From positions 1-64,000 of the forward strand of contig JADJVK010000053.1 of assembly GCA_016710625.1 (NCBI GenBank): a stretch of DNA of 64,000 nucleotides, read 5' to 3'. Positions within the stretch are counted from its first letter, which is position 1, and the number at the start of each line of letters is the position of its first letter. Positions 44,347-51,709 of the stretch are shown piece after piece. The stretch is from Saprospiraceae bacterium. GTDB lineage: Bacteria; Bacteroidota; Bacteroidia; Chitinophagales; Saprospiraceae. Below the pieces are notes generated by a model, which worked only from the letters and a program-made list of their open reading frames with translations, did not search any database and was not told the origin of the DNA. Position numbers and translations under genes: made by a program.

Positions 44347-45519
44347 ATGAGTGATAATAATGTAATTAAGTCGTTTCTCGAAACAATAAATATGTGTATA
44401 ACTCAACAGAAATTATTAAAAATAATTCTGAGTAATCCACTAAATTCTTCAAATTTAATTAAAAACATATTAATTAAACCCATATTACTTAAAGACAAAT
44501 TAATGCTATCGTTTACATATAGATATGTTACGAAAGACCAAGTCACAAATTTTTCAATAGCTGAAGCACTTGAAGTTTTAAAAGGTGAAATTGGTGTTAA
44601 TTGGCTACAAACCAATTTGTTTTCCACCGAAGCAGACTATCAACTGCTCAGCACCAAAAAAGGCAAACACAGCTTGGTGGTTCACAAAAACAAAAACAAG
44701 ACCTCCCCACCTGATTTGAAACATGATCATACTAAATCAAGGTCTATCGAACTGAATGGCCAATTATATCTAAACAAATTGGGCATCACCAATCTGAAAG
44801 GCGAATTACTAAAAGAAGGTCAAAAGAAATTCAAACAGATTCATCGCTATATAGAGCTATTATCGGAAGAGTTATCAGGTTTGAAAAATAATGATTCAAT
44901 TAATATTGTGGATTTTGGGGCAGGAAAAGGCTACTTAACTTTCGCTTTATATGATTATTTGGTTCAGCAAAAGAAAATCAATGCTAATATAGTAGGAGTG
45001 GAGCTACGAGAAAATTTAGTGGCATTGGGGAATAATCTTGCGAAAGTATCTGGTTTCTCAGGGTTGCAATTTATAGCAGATGATATTGCGAATTTTAAAC
45101 CCCAAAATTTGGATGTACTTATTGCCCTCCATGCCTGTGATATTGCAACGGATTTGGCGATTCATAAGGGAATTGTTTCAAATGCACAATTAATAGTTGT
45201 CGCTCCCTGTTGCCACAAACAAATTAGGAATGAAATGGAAGCCCATTCAGATTTTAAAGAATTGATGAAGTTCGGTTTGTTCAAGGAACGCCAATGTGAG
45301 CTTTTAACAGATGGTTTGAGGGCAATGTTGCTTGAAAAAAATGGTTACAAAGTGAAAGTTGTAGAATTCGTTGGGCTGGAACACACTCCAAAAAATTTAA
45401 TGCTAATTGCCTCAAAAACAAACAACTATTCAAATAACGAAGTAAAAATTCAGGCAATCAAAAGCCAATTTGGAATCAAAAAACATTATTTGGAAACACT
45501 TTTAGAAACGTCTAATTGA
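44347..45519 (+). CDS. Class I SAM-dependent methyltransferase, METTL25/RRNAD1-like
   Basis: 390 residues. The SAM-binding core begins near residue 190 with INIVDFGAGKGYLTFALYDY, continues with IVGVELRENLVALG and LQFIADDIANF, and has LDVLIALHACDIATD plus LIVVAPCCHKQIRNEM. These last motifs (HACD and APCCH) are shared with the Methyltransf_32 family. The N-terminal 180 residues are a lineage-specific domain without clear motifs. The substrate is unknown; the family is associated with RNA or cofactor metabolism. It converges on the glycosyltransferase gene, and the two coding ends overlap by 34 bases. Confidence 0.8.
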   Translation: MSDNNVIKSFLETINMCITQQKLLKIILSNPLNSSNLIKNILIKPILLKDKLMLSFTYRYVTKDQVTNFSIAEALEVLKGEIGVNWLQTNLFSTEADYQLLSTKKGKHSLVVHKNKNKTSPPDLKHDHTKSRSIELNGQLYLNKLGITNLKGELLKEGQKKFKQIHRYIELLSEELSGLKNNDSINIVDFGAGKGYLTFALYDYLVQQKKINANIVGVELRENLVALGNNLAKVSGFSGLQFIADDIANFKPQNLDVLIALHACDIATDLAIHKGIVSNAQLIVVAPCCHKQIRNEMEAHSDFKELMKFGLFKERQCELLTDGLRAMLLEKNGYKVKVVEFVGLEHTPKNLMLIASKTNNYSNNEVKIQAIKSQFGIKKHYLETLLETSN

Positions 45520-46277
45520 CGATTTTTACTGCTTTCAACCATTATTAATCCAATAACCATCACATATTCCAATATCAACACCAAATATTCATATTCTTTA
45601 TAAACGCTATAATGTATATAGGTTAAAAAAATCAATAAGCCCCAAAAAATTGGATAACGATAAGATGTGAAAATAGAAATGGCAATTGGGAGTATAATAT
45701 ACCAAGGGTGTACAATGGCACTACCTAATAAATAAATGGTAAATACGTAAAGTGCTGGTTCCAAAATCCTGACATTTTGTTTTTTTATGTTTTTGAAAAA
45801 ATATACCACACAATAAAAAATTGTTGGGATAATCAATAAGGTTCCCACAAGCCTTGGAGCTCTTATTCCCCAATAGAAATGTTGAATGCTTTTGAACACA
45901 TAATAAAAACTTGCATTGAATTCAAATTGGTGATAGTACAACCCAATACTATTTCCAATATTTTTGAAAATTTGCGGAATCAGCAATGGTGAAAACAGCA
46001 ATATTGAAAAAACAATTGTGGAAAAAACCCACATCCAACGCCCTTTTCCTTTCAAAAAAGTAAAAAACATGGGTAGAAAAAGAAGCGGTAACATTTTGGT
46101 GGCAACCGATAAGCTGAATAGTAGTGCAGAGTACACATTTTTATTTTCATAAAGGAAATATACGGAAGCAATGACAAAAAACACCATAATTCCCTCGGCA
46201 TGAAGGTTGCCCACTGTCTCAATAAAAACGATTGGATGCAAGGCAAAAAGCAAAACATTCCCTTGAGGCTTTGCCAA
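45486..46277 (-). CDS. Polytopic membrane glycosyltransferase, C-terminal fragment (frameshifted)
   Basis: This frame holds the last seven or so membrane helices of a GT-C-like protein (VLLFALHPIVFIETVGNLHA, EGIMVFFVIASVYFLYENKN, LLFSLSVATKMLPLLFLPMF, then IYLLGSAIVHPWYIILPIAI). The TTG at 46277 is not the natural start. The N-terminal half is in the adjacent frame, and LLKK of that half joins directly to LAKPQGNVLLFALHP of this half. The break is by a T6 run at 46279-46284. The complete gene is 45486-46806, about 439 residues, similar to DUF2029/polyprenol-phosphate-mannose-dependent mannosyltransferases. Donor and acceptor are unknown. Confidence 0.78.
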   Translation of the reverse strand: MAKPQGNVLLFALHPIVFIETVGNLHAEGIMVFFVIASVYFLYENKNVYSALLFSLSVATKMLPLLFLPMFFTFLKGKGRWMWVFSTIVFSILLFSPLLIPQIFKNIGNSIGLYYHQFEFNASFYYVFKSIQHFYWGIRAPRLVGTLLIIPTIFYCVVYFFKNIKKQNVRILEPALYVFTIYLLGSAIVHPWYIILPIAISIFTSYRYPIFWGLLIFLTYIHYSVYKEYEYLVLILEYVMVIGLIMVESSKNRQLDVSKSVSK

Positions 46278-46806
46278 GTTTTTTCAACAATTTTAGGATA
46301 AAATAAATAGCGCCAAATTCAAAAAGTACAAAGAAAACTTTCATTAAAATAATAATCAGGAAGTTATTTCCCTTTCCCAAAAAAGCACTTATTGCAAAGA
46401 TTATTTGCAAAACAAGGGGGTAAACGCTGAAATAATTAGGTGAGTTAAATTGGTGCAATAATTGGTCATCTAAGCCTACTATCTTTTGCTTTACCAATTC
46501 ACTAGGTACATTTGCAAATGGGTGTATTCCATTGATCGAACAATATCCATCCCAAATATACCGATAACAATCATCTGATAATGAAGGAGTTGAAAACAAT
46601 AAAACGAGCCTAACCAATACTGCAACAATCAAGCCTTCCTTTACCAAATTGTTTTTCCAAAAAAAATAACCTCCTATACATATAATAAAAAAAACGGAGA
46701 TCAATCTAATAAAATCACTCCTAGGCACCTCATAGCCAATCAAATAGGTGCCAAAAACCATAATTATTGCTGCTAAATATTTCAAAAATGGGCTTGTTCC
46801 TTTCAT
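46219..46806 (-). CDS. Polytopic membrane glycosyltransferase, N-terminal fragment (frameshifted)
   Basis: This frame starts MKGTSPFLKYLAAIIMVFGT and covers the first membrane helices. The loop after the third helix carries FSTPSLSDDCYRYIWDGY, where the acidic pair resembles the catalytic aspartates of the first extracytoplasmic loop in GT-C glycosyltransferases. The last ~20 residues after LLKK are out of frame. Its start overlaps the TrpF-like gene stop by one base (TAATG), so both are co-translated. Function is inferred to be transfer of a sugar from a polyprenyl-phosphate donor. Confidence 0.78.
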   Translation of the reverse strand: MKGTSPFLKYLAAIIMVFGTYLIGYEVPRSDFIRLISVFFIICIGGYFFWKNNLVKEGLIVAVLVRLVLLFSTPSLSDDCYRYIWDGYCSINGIHPFANVPSELVKQKIVGLDDQLLHQFNSPNYFSVYPLVLQIIFAISAFLGKGNNFLIIILMKVFFVLFEFGAIYFILKLLKKLGKASRECFAFCLASNRFY

Positions 46807-47432
46807 TATTTGGATAAGCTATCTAACAATTCGTCCATTTCATCAAAAGATTTATAACCAACTTTTTCTTCTCCGCTACTTTTAATACTTATTCCATATG
46901 GATTTAATTCTGCCAATATCTCTTCCCATTCGAAATTTTCACAAGGTAAGTCCAGCCATATTCTATTTTTGGAAACAATATTTTGAATCAATGCTGTCAA
47001 ATTCTTTTCTTTTATTTCTGACCATGAAATATTATTTCTAGAAAAATCTAATACGATTGGTGTTTCATTCCACTCCGATATTTCATTCAAAATATCCACT
47101 TCATTTATCGGTAATTCTACTACAACTTCTTTTAGAATTGGTAATTCAAAAAAATCATTTGCCATTCCCCTATTTACAAATCCTGGCAATTGTATCAATG
47201 TTGGTTGGATTTTAGCATACAAAAGTGGCAAATCAGAAAGCTCTTCCAATCCGACCTCTATTATCGTTTCAGGACCCTCCACCCATTCTTTTATTGCATT
47301 GATTTTAATAGCATTAATTCCTCCATCTGACTCATTCATTGAGTAACCAATATAATCCACTTCTCTTGCTGCAAAGTAACGGGCATCGGTCAAATTGTTG
47401 ACATTGCTGATTTTTATCTTTGTTTTATACAT
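46806..47432 (-). CDS. Phosphoribosylanthranilate isomerase-like (TrpF-fold) protein lacking catalytic residues
   Basis: The 208-residue beta/alpha barrel-like protein has the TrpF entry KISNVNNLTDARYFAAREVDYIGYS, split here as KISNVNNLTDARYF and REVDYIGYS. Active TrpF has K-I-C-G with the catalytic cysteine; here the residues are K-I-S-N. The phosphate-binding G-G-T-G of the C-terminal part is not seen; LDFSRNNISW occupies the region of the catalytic aspartate. It therefore probably does not work in tryptophan synthesis, and no other trp gene is nearby. It is transcribed with the membrane glycosyltransferase gene and overlaps it by one base. Confidence 0.65.
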   Translation of the reverse strand: MYKTKIKISNVNNLTDARYFAAREVDYIGYSMNESDGGINAIKINAIKEWVEGPETIIEVGLEELSDLPLLYAKIQPTLIQLPGFVNRGMANDFFELPILKEVVVELPINEVDILNEISEWNETPIVLDFSRNNISWSEIKEKNLTALIQNIVSKNRIWLDLPCENFEWEEILAELNPYGISIKSSGEEKVGYKSFDEMDELLDSLSK

Positions 47433-47452
47433 CTTTCCAAAATATTATTCCA

Positions 47453-47460
47453 CAAAAGTA
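47453..47460 (-). promoter_or_regulatory. Bacteroidota -7 promoter element for the TrpF-like operon
   Basis: The minus strand reads TACTTTTG, matching TAnnTTTG, 20 bases before the ATG at 47432. Confidence 0.5.
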
Positions 47461-47538
47461 ATCATTAATCAATTGAACAAAATCAATACTTTTGTGAACT
47501 TTAACTTTTTTTAGTTGTATTTAATAATTAAATTAAGT

Positions 47539-47546
47539 TAATTTTG
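47539..47546 (+). promoter_or_regulatory. Bacteroidota -7 promoter element for nfu
   Basis: TAATTTTG matches TAnnTTTG, 20 bases before the ATG at 47567. Another match (TACTTTTG, 47487-47494) lies further upstream. Confidence 0.45.
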
Positions 47547-47566
47547 TCTAAATAAAAATAATAAGC

Positions 47567-48175
47567 ATGACACCTGAAGTAAAAAGCCCCGTAATGATTT
47601 ATACAGAATCCACACCAAATCCTGAAACATTAAAGTTTGTTACCAATAGGATGTTATATAAAGGGACTGCTGATTTTCGGGAAGAAAGTTTAGCAAAAGA
47701 ATGGTCTCCTTTGGCTACTGCTATTTTCGAAATGCCATATGTAAAAGGTGTATATATCTGCAATAATTTTGTTACTGTAACAAAAGAATTCAACTACGAA
47801 TGGCAAGATATCATGTTGAAAACCAAAGAGTTTGTTAAAAAATGTGTGGAAGATGGCATGACAGTTGTCAAAGATGGGTTTGCAGAATCTATTGAGGCTC
47901 TTGCAGCTGAAAATAAAGAAAAAACCTATTCTGCTGAGGATTCAGAAATCGTTCAAAGAATAATAGATCTAATCGAAACTTATGTAAAACCAGCAGTTGA
48001 GATGGATGGTGGAAATATTGAATTTGTGGCATTCACTAATGGTATTGTTACTGTTAGGCTTCAAGGATCATGCAGCGGTTGCCCTTCTTCGACAGTTACC
48101 TTAAAATCTGGTATTGAAGGAATGTTGCAAAGAATGGTTCCTGAGGTGAAAGAAGTGGTAGCTGAAATGGGATAA
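47567..48175 (+). CDS. nfu: NifU-family iron-sulfur scaffold/carrier protein (Nfu)
   Basis: The 202-residue protein has the N-terminal Nfu_N domain (YTESTPNPETLKFVTNRMLY, about residues 10-95) and a C-terminal NifU domain (about 120-200) with the cluster-binding motif GSCSGCPSSTVTLKSGIEG, including the C-x-x-C pair. It transfers [4Fe-4S] clusters to target enzymes in the cytoplasm. The aconitase gene, a [4Fe-4S] enzyme, follows on the same strand after 78 bases and has its own promoter. The start MTPEVKSPVMIYTES is as expected for the family. Confidence 0.93.
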   Translation: MTPEVKSPVMIYTESTPNPETLKFVTNRMLYKGTADFREESLAKEWSPLATAIFEMPYVKGVYICNNFVTVTKEFNYEWQDIMLKTKEFVKKCVEDGMTVVKDGFAESIEALAAENKEKTYSAEDSEIVQRIIDLIETYVKPAVEMDGGNIEFVAFTNGIVTVRLQGSCSGCPSSTVTLKSGIEGMLQRMVPEVKEVVAEMG

Positions 48176-48223
48176 TTGCTTACAAATTTATTCTTTTTTC
48201 AAGTTTTTTATTTATTAAGATTG

Positions 48224-48232
48224 TACCTTTGC
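48224..48232 (+). promoter_or_regulatory. Bacteroidota -7 promoter element for aconitase
   Basis: TACCTTTGC matches TAnnTTTGC, 21 bases before the ATG at 48254. Its presence indicates that the open frame extending upstream to 48176 is not coding. Confidence 0.6.
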
Positions 48233-48253
48233 AGTCTTAAAAATTTTAACGAT

Positions 48254-50524
48254 ATGGCATTCGATTTAAATATGATAAAAGCCTTATATGAGGCTTTTCC
48301 GAAAAGAGTAACTGAAGCTAGAAATACTCTTGGCAGACCCCTAACTTTAGCTGAAAAAATATTGTACGTTCATCTACATAAAGATAGTGTCTTAAGTGAT
48401 TATGAAAGAGGAAAATCCTATGTGGATTTTGCTCCAGATAGAGTTGCTATGCAAGATGCTACTGCACAAATGGCTCTTTTACAATTTGATACAACTGGTA
48501 GAAAGACTGTAGCCGTGCCAAGTACTGTTCACTGCGACCATTTAATTGTTGCAAAAAACAATGGTGTTACTGACTTAAAAGTAGCTGTATCTGAAAATGA
48601 AGAAGTTTATAATTTTCTATCCAGTATTTCTAATAAATATGGAATCGGATTTTGGAAGCCAGGTGCAGGAATTATCCATCAAGTAGTTTTAGAAAATTAT
48701 GCTTTCCCTGGTGGAATGATGATTGGTACTGATAGCCACACTGTTAATGCTGGTGGTTTAGGTATGATAGCTATTGGAGTAGGAGGAGCTGATGCTTGTG
48801 ATGTGATGGCTGGTTTGAGTTGGGAGCTTTTGATGCCAAAGCTAATCGGTGTGAAATTAACTGGAAAATTGAATGGATGGGCTTCTGCAAAAGATGTGAT
48901 TTTGAAAGTTGCAGGTATTCTTACAGTTAAAGGGGGAACGAATGCTATCGTTGAATATTTTGGAGAAGGTGCGACCAACTTAAGTTGTACTGGAAAAGGA
49001 ACAATCTGTAATATGGGTGCCGAGATTGGTGCCACAACATCTACTTTCGGGTATGATGAAAGTATGAGCAGATATTTAAAATCAACCAATAGAGCTGAAG
49101 TAGCTAGTCTAGCTGATGCAATCAAAGAACATTTGACAGGAGATGCTGAAGTATATGCTAATCCAGAAAAATATTTCGACCAAGTAATCGAAATCAACTT
49201 GAGTGAATTAGAGCCACAATTGAATGGTCCTTTCACTCCAGATTTGGCAACACCAATTAGCAAAATGAAAGAGGAAGCTGCTAAAAACAATTGGCCAACA
49301 AAAATCGAAGTTGGTTTGATTGGTAGCTGCACCAATTCCTCTTATGAAGATATTAGCCGTTCGGTGAGTATCGCCAAACAAGTAAAAGAAAAAGGTTTAA
49401 AACTTCATTCTCAGTTTACGATTACTCCGGGTAGTGAATTAGTAAGATTTACAATTGAAAGAGATGGATTCTTAGATACTTTCAATGAAATTGGGGCAAC
49501 TGTTTTTGCAAATGCATGTGGACCATGTATCGGTATGTGGGATCGAATGGGTGCTGAAAAACAAGAACGAAATACAATTGTTCACAGCTTTAATAGAAAC
49601 TTTGCAAAAAGAGCGGATGGCAATCCAAATACACTTGCATTTGTAGGTAGCCCCGAAATGGTAACTGCATTAGCAATAGCTGGTGATTTGAGTTTTAATC
49701 CAATAACGGATTATTTAACTAATGAAAAGGGTGAAAAAGTAAAATTGGATCCGCCAAGTGGTGATGAATTACCTACAAAAGGATTCGATGCAGAAGACCC
49801 AGGTTATCAAGCTCCAGCAGAAGATGGCAGCAAAGTGGAGGTATTAGTAAATAAAGAAAGCAAAAGATTACAATTGTTATATCCGTTTTCTGCATGGGAA
49901 GGCACTGATTTGAAAGGATTAAAGTTGCTTATCAAGGCAAAAGGAAAATGTACAACAGATCATATCAGTATGGCTGGTCCTTGGTTGAAGTTTAGAGGGC
50001 ATTTAGATAATATCAGTAACAATTTATTGATTGGTGCTGTAAACAACTTCAACGAAAAAACAGATACTGTTAAAAATCAATTAACTGGCGAATACGGCAC
50101 AGTGCCAAATACTCAAAGAGCTTATAAAGCTGCTGGAGTAGGTACAATAGTAATTGGCGATGAGAACTATGGTGAAGGTTCATCAAGAGAACATGCAGCG
50201 ATGGAGCCTCGTCATTTAGGTGTTAGAGTTGTATTAGTGAAAAGCTTCGCAAGGATTCATGAAACCAACTTGAAAAAACAAGGAATGTTGGCAGTAACTT
50301 TTGCTAACAAGGCTGATTATGATAAAATTCAAGAGGATGATACCCTTGATATTATCGGATTAACGACTTTTGCTCCTGGCAAACAATTATCATTAGTAGC
50401 TCATCACAAAGATGGAAGTAGTGACACAATTGCATTAAATCATTCCTATAATGCTCAGCAAATAGAATGGTTCAAAGCAGGAGGAGCCTTAAATGTTATC
50501 AGAGCAGAATTTGCAAAACATTAA
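48254..50524 (+). CDS. acn: Aconitate hydratase
   Basis: The protein has 756 residues from the ATG at 48254 (MAFDLNMIKALYEAFPKRVT); a longer open frame from 48176 crosses the promoter and is rejected. The [4Fe-4S] cysteines are in EVGLIGSCTNSSYEDIS and ANACGPCIGMW. The substrate-binding histidine-rich region is VAVPSTVHCDHLIVA and MIGTDSHTVNAGGLG. The swivel domain after residue ~560 has KCTTDHISMAGPW and NYGEGSSREHAAMEPRHLG. It isomerises citrate and isocitrate in the TCA cycle and is cytoplasmic. The length matches the mitochondrial-type aconitase common in Bacteroidota. A terminator follows the stop. Confidence 0.96.
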   Translation: MAFDLNMIKALYEAFPKRVTEARNTLGRPLTLAEKILYVHLHKDSVLSDYERGKSYVDFAPDRVAMQDATAQMALLQFDTTGRKTVAVPSTVHCDHLIVAKNNGVTDLKVAVSENEEVYNFLSSISNKYGIGFWKPGAGIIHQVVLENYAFPGGMMIGTDSHTVNAGGLGMIAIGVGGADACDVMAGLSWELLMPKLIGVKLTGKLNGWASAKDVILKVAGILTVKGGTNAIVEYFGEGATNLSCTGKGTICNMGAEIGATTSTFGYDESMSRYLKSTNRAEVASLADAIKEHLTGDAEVYANPEKYFDQVIEINLSELEPQLNGPFTPDLATPISKMKEEAAKNNWPTKIEVGLIGSCTNSSYEDISRSVSIAKQVKEKGLKLHSQFTITPGSELVRFTIERDGFLDTFNEIGATVFANACGPCIGMWDRMGAEKQERNTIVHSFNRNFAKRADGNPNTLAFVGSPEMVTALAIAGDLSFNPITDYLTNEKGEKVKLDPPSGDELPTKGFDAEDPGYQAPAEDGSKVEVLVNKESKRLQLLYPFSAWEGTDLKGLKLLIKAKGKCTTDHISMAGPWLKFRGHLDNISNNLLIGAVNNFNEKTDTVKNQLTGEYGTVPNTQRAYKAAGVGTIVIGDENYGEGSSREHAAMEPRHLGVRVVLVKSFARIHETNLKKQGMLAVTFANKADYDKIQEDDTLDIIGLTTFAPGKQLSLVAHHKDGSSDTIALNHSYNAQQIEWFKAGGALNVIRAEFAKH

Positions 50525-50543
50525 TTCATAAATAGAATTTTAG

Positions 50544-50579
50544 AAAGGTTGAATGACATCAGTTGTTCAACCTTTTTTT
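50544..50579 (+). terminator. Intrinsic terminator of aconitase
   Basis: The arms AAAGGTTGAA (50544-50553) and TTCAACCTTT (50566-50575) pair perfectly around a 12-base loop, followed by a T tract to 50579. Confidence 0.85.
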
Positions 50580-50792
50580 ATGCTCAAAATTTGAATTTTC
50601 AATAATTATTGAAAATTAAATAATTTTTAAAAAAATAATAACAAACTGTTTATTAACACTTTATACATAGTACGTAATTTTATTAGAAATTTTTTTGGCT
50701 ATTTATTTGGAATTGTTGTGGCAATATACTTAAATTTGGTTCAACAAAACATTTTTTGTTTAACTTTTGTTTAACCGTTTATTCAACAATAT

Positions 50793-51323
50793 ATGTCAAC
50801 ACTAGAATTTAATAGCAGATTTGAGCAGATGAACAGTGTTTTGAATTCATTTGCATACAACTTAACAAAAAACATAGAAGATGCAAAAGACCTTTTTCAG
50901 GAAACTGCCTATAGAGCAATGGTGAATAGAGATAAATTTATGCCAGGCACCAATTTTAAGGCTTGGTTGTTTACGATAATGAAAAACATATTCATTAATA
51001 ACTATAGAAAAAAAGCAAAAAGCAATACCATCGTAGATACTACTGATAATTTATTTTATTTGAATTCTGGAAGTGCAACTGTTTACAACAGTGCAGAATC
51101 AAATATCATGATGAAGGAACTGAACGGAATGGTAGAGAGCTTAGATGAAAGCCTTAAAATACCTTTTGTGATGCATTACGAAGGGCATAAATACCAAGAA
51201 ATTGCAGAGGAATTAGCGTTACCTTTAGGGACTATAAAAAGTAGGATTTTCTTTGCTAGAAAAGAGTTAAAAGATTATATAAATAAAAGATACGACAATT
51301 TAGGAAAAATTTGGGAAAAATAA
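50793..51323 (+). CDS. ECF-type RNA polymerase sigma factor
   Basis: The 176-residue sigma factor has region 2 at about 10-75 (NLTKNIEDAKDLFQETAYRA, then NFKAWLFTIMKNIFINNYRK) and region 4 at about 105-165 (EGHKYQEIAEELALPLGTIK, SRIFFARKELKDYI). No anti-sigma gene lies next to it; it is followed by its own terminator. Such orphan ECF factors in Bacteroidota are often expressed in the stationary phase or under stress. The regulon is unknown. The start MSTLEFNSRFEQMN is the natural family start. Confidence 0.93.
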   Translation: MSTLEFNSRFEQMNSVLNSFAYNLTKNIEDAKDLFQETAYRAMVNRDKFMPGTNFKAWLFTIMKNIFINNYRKKAKSNTIVDTTDNLFYLNSGSATVYNSAESNIMMKELNGMVESLDESLKIPFVMHYEGHKYQEIAEELALPLGTIKSRIFFARKELKDYINKRYDNLGKIWEK

Positions 51324-51365
51324 TTTGTCTTAAATTAGAATCATAAAATATTGATAATCAATTAT

Positions 51366-51393
51366 AAAGCAGCTAACTATAGCTGCTTTTTTT
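51366..51393 (+). terminator. Intrinsic terminator of the ECF sigma gene
   Basis: The arms AAAGCAGCTA (51366-51375) and TAGCTGCTTT (51380-51389) pair perfectly around the loop ACTA, followed by a T tract. Confidence 0.88.
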
Positions 51394-51583
51394 ATTTGTG
51401 ACAGTATACTTTTTTCAATAAAATAAAAAAAAATAATGTATAAAATTACTTTTTGGTATGGTAATTGGATTTATTATAATATGTGAGGCGAGATATAAAT
51501 TAATTCTTTAATCTTTATTCTTGCCATTACTAATAAGTTGAATTAAGAAAGTGTTTGTTCATAGTGTTTGTTTTTTGTTTTGT

Positions 51584-51615
51584 CCCTGTCAGAAACAGTT
51601 TTGGCAGGGTTTTTT
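51584..51615 (+). terminator. Orphan intrinsic terminator-like hairpin
   Basis: CCCTGTCA (51584-51591) pairs with TGGCAGGG (51602-51609) with one G-T wobble, and a run of six T residues follows. No protein gene precedes it after the sigma-factor terminator 190 bases upstream. Confidence 0.6.
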
Positions 51616-51680
51616 ATTTTCCCACTTTTGTTAAATAATTTATATCTCCTTTTTATTATCAAATAGGCTTGCTTTTATAT

Positions 51681-51689
51681 TACCTTTGC
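51681..51689 (+). promoter_or_regulatory. Bacteroidota -7 promoter element for glgB
   Basis: TACCTTTGC matches TAnnTTTGC, 20 bases before the ATG at 51710. It overlaps the open frame that extends upstream, so the ATG at 51710 is the better start. Confidence 0.6.
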
Positions 51690-51709
51690 TATGGCAAAAT
51701 ATTATTAGC

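Larger units (their letters stand above)
51324..51709. other. Intergenic region between the sigma factor and glgB, with two hairpin terminators
   Basis: About 385 bases without a protein gene. A sigma-gene terminator is at 51366-51393, and a second unassigned terminator-like hairpin is at 51584-51615. The 190 bases between them hold no ORF but could encode a small RNA. The glgB promoter element follows at 51681-51689. Confidence 0.6.

Noticed and set aside
48176..48253. Upstream extension of the aconitase frame (MLTNLFFFQVFYLL)
   Set aside because: It crosses a TACCTTTGC promoter element and has no family similarity; the ATG at 48254 is the natural start.
48697..49335. Open frame of 212 residues antisense to aconitase
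   Set aside because: It is a shadow of a strongly conserved gene, has no promoter or start context, and its sequence is not protein-like.
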